Origin: an uncultured bacterium
GTDB lineage: Bacteria > Verrucomicrobiota > Kiritimatiellia > RFP12 > UBA1067
Length of the DNA: 64,000 nt
Direction of reading: 5' to 3'
Assembly (NCBI GenBank): GCA_902801025.1
Contig: CADCGZ010000007.1
Location: 24,642-88,641, forward strand
This document shows positions 31,013-38,935 of this stretch, in pieces (position 1 is the stretch's first letter; the number at the start of each line of letters is the position of its first letter). Under the pieces are notes generated by a model. It made no database searches. It saw nothing but the letters and a program-made list of their open reading frames with translations, and was not told where the DNA came from. Made by a program: the position numbers and the translations under genes.

Positions 31013-32653
31013 CTAACGTATTTCCTTTATTCTGATGTTGCGCCAAAAGATGTTGTGCCCGTGTCCGCACCAGTGGATGCGTCCGGACTTGTTGTGCAGT
31101 CCCGGCCGGCGTATTCCGTCGGCAGGCACGGTGCCGTCCGTCGAATACTGCGAAACGTCGGCGTCGACAAGCGTCGATCCGTTCAAGACGAACTTGACCC
31201 TCGGCCCGTCGGCCGTGACCTCGACGCTGTTCCACTCGCCGGGCTTTTTCAGGTAGCTGTCGCCGTTTACCTTGCGCGCCGGCGCGACCACTCCGTATAT
31301 CGCGCCAGTGTAGTGCACGTCGGCAAGACGGTTGGAGCCGTTGTACAGATCGCCCCAGTCGTCGAGGAGCTGCAGTTCCATCCCCTCGCGAGAGCACCAT
31401 CCGTTTGGAGGCGTGCGTATGCCGAGCCCGTTGTTCGCGTTCGGCGGAAGCTTGACGTCGAACCTGATCGTGAAATTTGTGTAGTCGCGCGTCGTCCACA
31501 GGTTCTTGGCTCCGGATTCCCCGATTCCGTCTGACTGCGTGCACGTCAAGTAGCCCTCGGGCGTGACGCAATACGTGTTGGTCGCGCCCTCCCAGCCCGC
31601 AAGGTCGCGGCCGTTGAACATCGGCACGAAGCCGTCCTCGCCGCGCGCCGCCGCCATGGCCTCGTCTATCGAGACGACGGCACCGCCGCGTTTCGCAGAC
31701 ATCTCGGCGGCCTCCATGAACGCCATAATCTCAAGCGTCTCGTCGTTTGGCACCGGCGGCTCGCCGGTCCTGAAGAACCTGATGATCTCCTCGAGAAGCG
31801 GCTCGTAGCCCTTGTAGTCGTCGAAGACCACAAGCGGGCTCTTCGGGTCCTTCGGCCTCTCGGGGAGGATATAGCCCGAATATATCCACTTGTTGCGCTG
31901 CAGGCGGAGCTGCCCTATCCTGCCGTCCTTCCACACGCCGCAGACGGAATCGCCGTCGTCGTTGCGCACGCAGCTCACCGTCTTCACGCCAGTGCCCATT
32001 ACGGCGACAAGCGGCTCAAAGCCGTGGATCCCGTACCACGTGTAGAAGTTATGTGTCCCCTGCTCCTCGTCCGGCGAGGGGGCGATCAGCGAGGCGCCCC
32101 TGATCGGGCCGTATTTTCCAGCGCGCGCCGCCTTGGCGACGTCGGTGTACCTGAGCGCGGACGAAGAGAAGTACTTCGCGCCGCAGCTGCGGGCAAGATC
32201 GTATATCCTGACGGCGTCGGCGAGGTTGTGTGCGATCGGCTTGTCGATGAAGCAGCGCTTGCCAGCGGCGAAGACCTTCTCGGCCTGCCAGAAATGCTCG
32301 CGCCCGTCGTTCGTCTCGAGGCAGACGACGTCCACCGACTCGATGAGCTCGTCGATCGTAGGCACCACGGCCACGCCCATCTCCCGCACCTTTGCAATGT
32401 ATTCCGGATAGCGATTGGTGGACGAGAATATGTCGCGCGACCCCCACTGGTAGGCGGACGTCACGCGAAAGCCCTCCGTCCACGGCGGACGGTCCACGTT
32501 GATGACCTTCGTGAACGCGACGGCGTGGCTCGTGTCGAGTCCGATGATGCCGATGCGCGTCTCGGCGACCGCGCCGAAGACGGCAAGAAGCGCCGCGGCC
32601 GCCATGGCCACGACCTTGCCGTGCGTGCAACCTCCGGCTGGCGACTCCCTCAT
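31013..32653 (-). CDS. Gfo/Idh oxidoreductase fused to a DUF1080 (3-keto-disaccharide hydrolase-like) domain
   Basis: A 546-residue exported protein. After a short basic start and a hydrophobic helix (VVAMAAAALLAVFGAVAE), residues about 35-335 form a Gfo/Idh Rossmann enzyme with GIIGLDTSHAVAF in place of the classical Gly-rich loop and CFIDKPIAHNL for the EKP motif. Residues about 345-546 form a DUF1080 domain (FNGRDLAGWEGA, IRFDVKLPPNANNGLGIRT, EWNSVEVTADG, IFWRNIRIKEI), a LamG-like fold classed as 3-keto-disaccharide hydrolase. The fusion couples a predicted sugar oxidation to cleavage of the 3-keto product. The ATG at 32653 overlaps the nagB stop (ATGA); the frame upstream to 32740 is spurious. 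Confidence 0.9.
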   Translation of the reverse strand: MRESPAGGCTHGKVVAMAAAALLAVFGAVAETRIGIIGLDTSHAVAFTKVINVDRPPWTEGFRVTSAYQWGSRDIFSSTNRYPEYIAKVREMGVAVVPTIDELIESVDVVCLETNDGREHFWQAEKVFAAGKRCFIDKPIAHNLADAVRIYDLARSCGAKYFSSSALRYTDVAKAARAGKYGPIRGASLIAPSPDEEQGTHNFYTWYGIHGFEPLVAVMGTGVKTVSCVRNDDGDSVCGVWKDGRIGQLRLQRNKWIYSGYILPERPKDPKSPLVVFDDYKGYEPLLEEIIRFFRTGEPPVPNDETLEIMAFMEAAEMSAKRGGAVVSIDEAMAAARGEDGFVPMFNGRDLAGWEGATNTYCVTPEGYLTCTQSDGIGESGAKNLWTTRDYTNFTIRFDVKLPPNANNGLGIRTPPNGWCSREGMELQLLDDWGDLYNGSNRLADVHYTGAIYGVVAPARKVNGDSYLKKPGEWNSVEVTADGPRVKFVLNGSTLVDADVSQYSTDGTVPADGIRRPGLHNKSGRIHWCGHGHNIFWRNIRIKEIR

Positions 32654-33402
32654 TCGACCCCCTTCCCGAGCTTCGCCGCGGCCGGCGGATCGAGGAACAT
32701 CGTGCAGTCGGGATGACGTCGCAGGACCGACGCAGGACACATGTTCGTGAGAGGCCCGTCCACCGCTCCAGCGACGGCGTCGGCCTTGCGCGAATCAGGA
32801 ACCGTGCAGACGATGGCGCGCGCCGACATGATCTGCGGCACGGTCATCGAGAACGCCTGCCTCGGCACGTCGTCAAGCGATGCAAACCAGCCCTCGCCGA
32901 CTTGCTGCATGCGGCACTTCTCGTCAAGGTCCACGACGGCATAGGCCGCCTTCGCGTCAAAGTCCGCTGGCGGATCGTTAAACGCGATGTGCCCGTTCTC
33001 GCCAATGCCGATGCATGCGACGTCGACAGGCGACTCCCTCACGAGCGCCTCAAGCCGAGCGAGCTCCGCGCCGACGTCTTCGGCCTCTCCGTTGACCTCT
33101 ACGAACGCCTTCATCGGCTGCGGCGTCTTCGAGACGAGCCGCTCGCGCATGTAGCCGCGGAACGACGCCTTGTGCGTCACGGGAAGCCCCAGGTATTCGT
33201 CGAGGTGGAAGCCCGTCACCTTCGACCAGTCGATGCCAGGTTCCGCGACGAGCGCCGCGAGAAACTCGAACTGGCTCGCGCCCGTCGCGACAATTATGCG
33301 CGCCTCGCCGCGGGCGGCTATCGCCTCGCGTATCTTCCCGGCGGCGGCGTCAGCCGCACGGCGGGCCATGTCAAGCTTGTCCCTGCCAACAACTATGTTC
33401 AT
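32650..33402 (-). CDS. nagB: Glucosamine-6-phosphate deaminase
   Basis: Converts glucosamine 6-phosphate to fructose 6-phosphate and ammonia in the cytoplasm. The 250-residue protein has the family signatures VTGFHLDEYLGL (about residue 63) and CIGIGENGHIAFNDPP (about residue 125), with the C-terminal domain normal. Its length is typical for bacterial NagB. The ATG at 33402 overlaps the nagA stop (ATGA) and its stop overlaps the Gfo/Idh-DUF1080 start, so nagA, nagB and the fusion are translated as a coupled series. It links the outer glycan-processing enzymes to glycolysis. Confidence 0.95.
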   Translation of the reverse strand: MNIVVGRDKLDMARRAADAAAGKIREAIAARGEARIIVATGASQFEFLAALVAEPGIDWSKVTGFHLDEYLGLPVTHKASFRGYMRERLVSKTPQPMKAFVEVNGEAEDVGAELARLEALVRESPVDVACIGIGENGHIAFNDPPADFDAKAAYAVVDLDEKCRMQQVGEGWFASLDDVPRQAFSMTVPQIMSARAIVCTVPDSRKADAVAGAVDGPLTNMCPASVLRRHPDCTMFLDPPAAAKLGKGVE

Positions 33403-34316
33403 TCGTGTCCTCCTATTAGTTCAAGCGGATTGTCGCGCCCTATCGCGCGAAGTTCGTCGCCAGAAAGTCCCACGCGCTCGGCGAGGAGAGCCATCATCTT
33501 GGCCATCGGCGTGGTCGCACCGACGAGACAGTTGCGCGCAGGGTTCCAAAGAAGCCCATTCGGCTCGAGTCGTGCGCGCGCACCGCAGACATCGTACTCC
33601 CCAGGCGGCATTCCGGCCGGATACTGCGCGTCCGAGACGGCAACAAGACGCTTGAGCGGCACGGCGCGGCAATAGAGCTTCAGCATCGTGTCCGGGAGAT
33701 GGTGTCCGTCGGGAATGAACATGACCGACGCACGGTCCTCGACGAGCGCCGAGAACACGATCTGGTCATGTCTGTTGACGGTGTTTGGAATGCCGTTGCC
33801 GAGATGGGTGAACACCCTCGCTCCCGCCGCAAGACAGGGCTCAAGCTGCGCCGGCGACGTCGCGAGCTGGTGTCCGAGCGACACGACGACGCCTTGCGCG
33901 GACACGGCGCGCACGAAATCGGGCATGCCGGGAATCTCCGCCGCGACGTTTACCATCCGGACAAGCCCTTCCGCCGCGTCCTGGAAACGCCCGAAAAGCG
34001 CAAGATCCGGCGCACGCACCCATTCTATAGGATGCGTCCCAACGGCGCCAGGTTCGGGCGAGATGAACGGACCTTCGAGGAAGAATCCGAGAATCGCCCG
34101 CTCGCACTCCGCATAGCGCTTCCGTGCCTCCACGACAATGCGCATCGTCGCGATGACCGTCTCGGGGTCGCCGGTCACGAGCGTCGGCAGAAACGCCTCG
34201 GTGCCGTCGGCGACGAGTCTGTCCGTGACGGACTTTACGGCTTCGACGGTCAGGCCCGGCGCATTGAAGTCGACGCCTGCATAGCCGTTCACCTGGAGAT
34301 CTACCCAGCCCTTCAC
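33399..34316 (-). CDS. nagA: N-acetylglucosamine-6-phosphate deacetylase, minimal (barrel-only)
   Basis: The 305-residue protein covers the TIM-barrel core of NagA: VDLQVNGYAGVDFN at the start, FLPTLVT, FFLEGPFI (metal Glu), SLGHQLATS and FTHLGNGI (metal His), FIPDGHHL, and AVSDAQYPAG (catalytic Asp). Typical NagA proteins have about 380 residues with a beta-sandwich formed by both termini; here the first roughly 50 and last roughly 35 are lacking. The GTG at 34316 overlaps the epimerase stop (GTGA). A 13-codon upstream extension is open but overlaps the neighbouring gene and does not look like a sandwich domain. The enzyme removes acetyl from GlcNAc-6-phosphate, feeding NagB. Confidence 0.9.
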   Translation of the reverse strand: MKGWVDLQVNGYAGVDFNAPGLTVEAVKSVTDRLVADGTEAFLPTLVTGDPETVIATMRIVVEARKRYAECERAILGFFLEGPFISPEPGAVGTHPIEWVRAPDLALFGRFQDAAEGLVRMVNVAAEIPGMPDFVRAVSAQGVVVSLGHQLATSPAQLEPCLAAGARVFTHLGNGIPNTVNRHDQIVFSALVEDRASVMFIPDGHHLPDTMLKLYCRAVPLKRLVAVSDAQYPAGMPPGEYDVCGARARLEPNGLLWNPARNCLVGATTPMAKMMALLAERVGLSGDELRAIGRDNPLELIGGHE

Positions 34317-35170
34317 ATCAGCCCCTTGAAGTAGTCGCGAGACTCGTCGATCCACTGCGGATTGTCGGGGAACGCGTTTGCAAGCTCAAGCCCGAGGCAG
34401 CCGTCGTAGCCAGTCTCCCTGAGCGCCGCAAAGATCCCGTCGTAGTCAAAGACGCGCCCCGCGGGGTTCACTCCCGACGAACCGTTCTTCGCGTCGGACA
34501 GGCAGCGGACGTGCCCGTCAAAGATGCGCGAGGCGTACTTCCGCGCGATCTCGCCACAGTCAAGCCCGTCCGCATACGTGTACGCCCAGTCCACGCAAAA
34601 GCCCATGCGTGGCGAAAGGTCGCCGATTATGCCGTAAGTCTCCGGCACGGCCGGGTAGAGATTCGGATTGCCCGTCTTGGGATTCCGGCCGTGGTTGTGG
34701 ATCGCGAACTTCATCCTGTATTCATCGGCAAGGCGCGAGCAGAGTTCGCACATTGCGCGGTCGCTGTGGCAATCAGTCCATTGGGGGCCGTCCTGCCTGC
34801 CGGGAACGCCGACGATCAGCGGCACGCCGAGCGCCGCCGCATAGTCGAAGCGCCTGCGGGCCTCGTCAGGCGAGTTGAAGGCAATCGGGCCGACGGCATA
34901 CGGCTCAACACCGTGGTCACTGCATTTGCGGCGGAACTCCGCGATGTCGGCAGGCGTCGCGTCAAACGGCAGGTGAAAATTCTTCACGCACAGATGCGCA
35001 AAGCCGTGGGCCTCGCAGAAAGCAAGCGCGTCGTCCGTCTTGAATTTGTTGAGCGTATAGCCAGCCATAGCAAGCTTGAACTTGGTCCTGCCGCCGCGCG
35101 GCAAGAGTGCCGCGCACCCGCCGAGCGCCACGCAGGAAGCCGCGCCAGCCATGAATTCACGTCTTGTCAT
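34313..35170 (-). CDS. TAT-type lipoprotein sugar phosphate isomerase/epimerase-like TIM barrel
   Basis: A 285-residue protein with both a twin-arginine start (MTRREFMAGA) and a lipobox (ALGGC, Cys about residue 19), suggesting export and lipid anchoring. The mature part is an xylose-isomerase-like TIM barrel (LAMAGYTLNKF, FCEAHGFAHLCVKNFHLP, FAIHNHGRNPK with a conserved His, FCVDWAYTYADGLD, ELANAFPDNPQW). Related proteins near Gfo/Idh enzymes in gut Bacteroides act on 3-keto glycosides, so a lyase or hydrolase on oxidised sugars is possible. It overlaps the symporter gene by 14 bp and the nagA start by 4 bp. The catalytic reaction cannot be deduced. Confidence 0.85.
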   Translation of the reverse strand: MTRREFMAGAASCVALGGCAALLPRGGRTKFKLAMAGYTLNKFKTDDALAFCEAHGFAHLCVKNFHLPFDATPADIAEFRRKCSDHGVEPYAVGPIAFNSPDEARRRFDYAAALGVPLIVGVPGRQDGPQWTDCHSDRAMCELCSRLADEYRMKFAIHNHGRNPKTGNPNLYPAVPETYGIIGDLSPRMGFCVDWAYTYADGLDCGEIARKYASRIFDGHVRCLSDAKNGSSGVNPAGRVFDYDGIFAALRETGYDGCLGLELANAFPDNPQWIDESRDYFKGLM

Positions 35171-36671
35171 CTTCCTTCTCCAGTCTTGAGAAAAATGCCT
35201 CGACCGCGGCGCGCCCGTCCGGCCCGTCGCGGAATACGAGCGTGCCGAGCGCCAGAAAGACGACGGTCGCCGCCGCCGTCAGGGGGAAAGCCCAGATCAT
35301 CTCGCGCAGAAACGGCCAGCGGACGCCCGCCGCGAACAGCGCGAGCCCGAAGGCGGCGCCCCCTACTAGGCCGGACATTCCAGCGCGGCGCGAGAGTCGT
35401 CGTACAAGCAGACCGCCGAGCATCGGCAGCGCGATTGGCGGGAGAAGCACCCCAAATACCTTGTTTGAGAGGTTGAAAAGGTCGTCCGCCCCCTGTGCGT
35501 ACTGCATGACGAACGTGAGCGCGACCACCAAGGACCCGACGACGACCGTCGCCACGCGGGCAGCGACCATCTTCGCCTGCGGCGAAGGACTCTTCGAGAA
35601 CCTGAGGTACAGCTCGTTCACCATGACGGCCGCCGCCGCGTTGAAATTGCCGGCGAGCGAACTCATGGTGGCCGCGAACATCGCGGCTACGACGAGACCC
35701 ATCATCCCGATTGGAAGGACCTCGCGGCAGAGCAGCGCGTATACGCCGTTCATCTCGGATTCCGGCAGATCCGGCAGAAAGACGCGCGCCGCCATCGCGG
35801 GGAAAAAGAAAAGCGGCGGTCCGAGGAAGAGAAGCACTGCGACGAGATACGCCATCTTCCTCGCGTCGCCGTCGCTGCGAGTGGAGTAGTAACGCTGGAC
35901 GAGCGACCAGTTTGTCGAGAGCGTCGAGCAGACGACGCAGAAGAACACAAGCATGTAGACAAGCGTGTACTTGCCGGCTGTGAAATCGAAGAACCCTGGC
36001 GGCACCCGTTCGAGAAACACCTTGAAGCCATGCAATACTCCCGCTCCGCCGTCGAGCGCCGCAAGCCGCCCCAGGCAGAGAGGAGGGAGCGCGAAGACAA
36101 CGGCGATGATGACGAGAAACTGGATGAAGTCGCAGGCGAGCGTCGCCTTGAGTCCGCCGAGAAACGTGTAGACGACGATTATGACGCCGGAAATGCAGAT
36201 GGCCCAGAAAAGCGGGAAGCCCATCCCGACGCCGACCACGGTGCCGATCGCGAGAAGCTTGAGCGCGTTGTCGAGAAGCTGCATCGGAAGGCCGAGGACG
36301 GCGAGCGTCCCGCACATCGCCGGCGTATAGCGCTCGGCGACGAAGTCAATCGGGCTCCCCTTGGCCGCACGCCGCCACCTGACTGCGAGGAACCACGCGC
36401 CGAGCAAGACGACGGGGACGGAAATCCAGCTTATGGCGACCGGAATCCACCCGAACTTGTAGGCAAGCGCGGAATACATGACGAACGCAAGCGCCGAGAA
36501 ACTGTTCATGTAGAACGACACGCCCGAAAGCCACCACGGAACGGTCTTGTCGTTGCCGAAGAACTGCGCAGACGAAGTGGGCCTGCGGCTGTAGTAGACG
36601 CCGATTCCGACCATCACAGTGAAAAACACCGCGACGACGCCATAGTCAACTGAAGAAAGACTCCCCGCCAT
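35157..36671 (-). CDS. Sodium:solute symporter (SSS family)
   Basis: A 504-residue membrane protein with about 13 helices and the SSS features: VPWWLSGVSFYMNSFSALAF (helix 2 region), the long cytoplasmic loop, VVYTFLGGLKATLACDFIQF, and SSLAGNFNAAAAVMVNE near helix 8-9. The family imports sugars, sialic acids or other solutes with Na+. Its position as first gene of the epimerase-nagA-nagB operon suggests that it brings in the amino-sugar product. ATG 36671 lies 8 nt after a -10 box and has no Shine-Dalgarno, so this operon is also transcribed leaderless. The exact substrate is unknown. Confidence 0.92.
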   Translation of the reverse strand: MAGSLSSVDYGVVAVFFTVMVGIGVYYSRRPTSSAQFFGNDKTVPWWLSGVSFYMNSFSALAFVMYSALAYKFGWIPVAISWISVPVVLLGAWFLAVRWRRAAKGSPIDFVAERYTPAMCGTLAVLGLPMQLLDNALKLLAIGTVVGVGMGFPLFWAICISGVIIVVYTFLGGLKATLACDFIQFLVIIAVVFALPPLCLGRLAALDGGAGVLHGFKVFLERVPPGFFDFTAGKYTLVYMLVFFCVVCSTLSTNWSLVQRYYSTRSDGDARKMAYLVAVLLFLGPPLFFFPAMAARVFLPDLPESEMNGVYALLCREVLPIGMMGLVVAAMFAATMSSLAGNFNAAAAVMVNELYLRFSKSPSPQAKMVAARVATVVVGSLVVALTFVMQYAQGADDLFNLSNKVFGVLLPPIALPMLGGLLVRRLSRRAGMSGLVGGAAFGLALFAAGVRWPFLREMIWAFPLTAAATVVFLALGTLVFRDGPDGRAAVEAFFSRLEKEDDKT

Positions 36672-36679
36672 TTGTTGAT

Positions 36680-36708
36680 ATTATACCGAAAAATCGCGAT
36701 CACTTCAA
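36680..36708 (-). promoter_or_regulatory. Promoter of the symporter-nag operon
   Basis: TTGAAG (36703-36708), exactly 17 bp, then TATAAT (36680-36685) on the minus strand, ending 8 nt before ATG 36671 (ATCAACAA between). No Shine-Dalgarno is present. The promoter lies in the 41-bp gap after the putative glycosidase gene. Confidence 0.7.
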
Positions 36709-36712
36709 TTGT

Positions 36713-38935
36713 CTACCGAATGTCCTCTGCGGCGGCAAAGGCCGCCTTCAATCGCGGAACGGAAAGACCGGTTTCAAAATAGGCGCGGTCGGCGGCGCGA
36801 AGCGTCACGGACGAGCCATCCTCGCCGAGCGGCGCGGAAAAGAGGCTCTCGCGCTCTCGGGCGTTCCAGTAGGCAAGGACCGTGCGCCCGCCGCGAACGA
36901 ACACAAACGCCCGCACGTTCTTAGCCTTCTCCGGCTCCGGCAGCATCTCGATAGGATGCAGTTCATATTCGCCGTCCTCGCGCAGGTAGAGATGGTGTTC
37001 GACCTTGCCGTCGCGCATCGCCTCCTTCTGCGCCTCCGTCAGCCACCTCCTCACGCGCACGTCCTCCCATCTGCGAATCGTCTCGATGACGTCCTTGGCG
37101 CGCGGGTGGCGCTCGAACGCCTCCTTGTCATACGCGAACTGGATCGGGCAGTCCCAGGCCGCCGCAGTCGATGTCCCGAATTCGTACATGTCTGACTGCA
37201 TCCCGATGTCGCCGGGACGGATGCGGCCTGGCTCGCCGAACCAGAACCAGCCGAAGTTGATCCGCGTGAAATCCTCGCGCATTATCGGCGCCTCCCTGAT
37301 CTGCCACTTCCTGAGCTCTTCCTTGAACACGTTCGGCTCGCACACGTCGAAGGCGTTCGCCCCGGAAAGCATGTGCCAGCCGAAATGGCCCTTCGCGGCA
37401 CCCTCGGCGAAAAGCGGTTCGGGGACGAGATTCCTGTAGACCCTGTACTGGGCAAGCGGCACGTTTATGCCGGCCGGCGGGAGAACGCCTTCGCTGCCGT
37501 CGAAATAGATGAACGAAAAGCCGCACTCGTTGTAGAACGCCGCTATCTTGCCTGCTATCTCGTCCTGAAGGTCCGTTGTCTGGTCAATGTAGCAACTGTT
37601 GCATCTGAACTCCGACATGTCGAGAATGCCGCCAATCTCGCCGCGCGGATGCGCAACGACATCCGTCTCCCACGCGCCGCGCCTGACGCCAGTGAATTTC
37701 CAGGGGCGCTCGCGCGTGTACGCCTCGTAGCAGAAAAGCTCGGTCCCGAACTTCAGGACACGCGCCTTCGCGGCCAGAACGGAGCCCTGCGGATTTTCGA
37801 GGACTTCGATTTCCGGGACGTCGCCCTGCGCAGGAATCGGACGGGCGAGCGTGAACCTGCGCTTGATCCCAAGACGAGGGTCGGCGGCACCCTTCACGTA
37901 TCTGCTTTTCATGCCGATGTGCGTCTGCAGGATATGAAGCCCAACCTCAAGACCGGCCTCCCTGCACTTCGCGATCGCCGCCTTGGCGTCGGCAACGCCG
38001 TTCGGCCACTTGTCGCGCCTTATGTCGTAGTCGCCGCAGTACAGGTAGGCGTTCTCTTCCTCGAAAAAGCGCTTGTAGTACGCATGGAGAAGCTTTATCC
38101 CGCACTTCTTCGCCATTGCGATCGTGTCGTCGACGGTCTCGGGCGAGAAGTCCCTCAAGTCCATCTGCGAACGGTTGATGACGGCGGAGCGTCGGCTCTG
38201 CACACCACGCGGCAGGCCGAAGTCGCGCTCCATTGCGTCAACACGGTCGAGTATCGCCTCTCCCGCGTCGGCGGCAATCACTACCGGGACGCCGCGCAGC
38301 TTGACGGCATCGTAGGTTGCGGCCCAGGTCAGCCTGCATCGTGCACGGACTTCGCTGTCGACCTCCGCTTCCGGCGCCGCCGCCATGAGGGCGACGGCCG
38401 CCTTCTCGTCCCATGCGCAGTTCAGGACTACGCCGAAGTTCTTGCGCGGCTTGAGCGGAAGCTGGACGACGCGGAATTCCGCCACCGCCGGCCAGTCCAT
38501 GAATTCGTCCAGGCTGTTCGGCTCAAACCCCCTCAGCGTGAACGCCATGTAGTCGTCCGTCACCTTGACGTCGACTATCGCCTTGTAGGAATAGCCCGGC
38601 GCGTCGGATATAGTATCGAAGCCAAAAACAAGAGCACCGTCCCTCTCCTCGACGGAGTTGGACCCGTACACCGATCTCTTGTTCGGCCAGATAAGCTTGA
38701 CCTCGTTTCCAAAGGGCCTGTCCTGCACGGTCTGGCAGAAAGACACGCCCTCGTCCCCCGCAAGGCACTCCTCGCCCGTGGACTTGACCTTGAGCGAGCG
38801 AACCTTCCCGTCGGCCGATATGACAAGCGAGAACCTCGAGTTTTCAAGCGTAACGCCCGAAGGCGCGGCAACAGCCAGCGCCGGGGCGAGTGCGGCGGAC
38901 ACGAGTGCCGCTCCTGCAAAAATGCTCCTCATCAT
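36713..38935 (-). CDS. Secreted large putative glycosidase (740 aa)
   Basis: Signal peptide MRSIFAGAALVSAALAPALAVA, then a beta-rich N-terminal domain (about residues 30-240: SLVISADGKVRSLKVKSTGE, MAFTLRGFEP). A TIM-barrel-like domain follows (about 260-600: MDLRDFSPETVDDTIAMAKK, LLHAYYKRFFEEE, GLEVGLHILQTH, FSFIYFDGSEG, DFTRINFGWFWFGEPG), and a C-terminal beta domain ends the protein. The Asp/Glu-rich segments FIYFDGSEG and MREDF resemble catalytic loops of retaining glycosidases, but no family was assigned. Its ATG overlaps the DUF4838 stop (ATGA), so it is co-translated with that gene. The activity is unknown; polysaccharide cleavage is inferred from the context. Confidence 0.8.
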   Translation of the reverse strand: MMRSIFAGAALVSAALAPALAVAAPSGVTLENSRFSLVISADGKVRSLKVKSTGEECLAGDEGVSFCQTVQDRPFGNEVKLIWPNKRSVYGSNSVEERDGALVFGFDTISDAPGYSYKAIVDVKVTDDYMAFTLRGFEPNSLDEFMDWPAVAEFRVVQLPLKPRKNFGVVLNCAWDEKAAVALMAAAPEAEVDSEVRARCRLTWAATYDAVKLRGVPVVIAADAGEAILDRVDAMERDFGLPRGVQSRRSAVINRSQMDLRDFSPETVDDTIAMAKKCGIKLLHAYYKRFFEEENAYLYCGDYDIRRDKWPNGVADAKAAIAKCREAGLEVGLHILQTHIGMKSRYVKGAADPRLGIKRRFTLARPIPAQGDVPEIEVLENPQGSVLAAKARVLKFGTELFCYEAYTRERPWKFTGVRRGAWETDVVAHPRGEIGGILDMSEFRCNSCYIDQTTDLQDEIAGKIAAFYNECGFSFIYFDGSEGVLPPAGINVPLAQYRVYRNLVPEPLFAEGAAKGHFGWHMLSGANAFDVCEPNVFKEELRKWQIREAPIMREDFTRINFGWFWFGEPGRIRPGDIGMQSDMYEFGTSTAAAWDCPIQFAYDKEAFERHPRAKDVIETIRRWEDVRVRRWLTEAQKEAMRDGKVEHHLYLREDGEYELHPIEMLPEPEKAKNVRAFVFVRGGRTVLAYWNARERESLFSAPLGEDGSSVTLRAADRAYFETGLSVPRLKAAFAAAEDIR

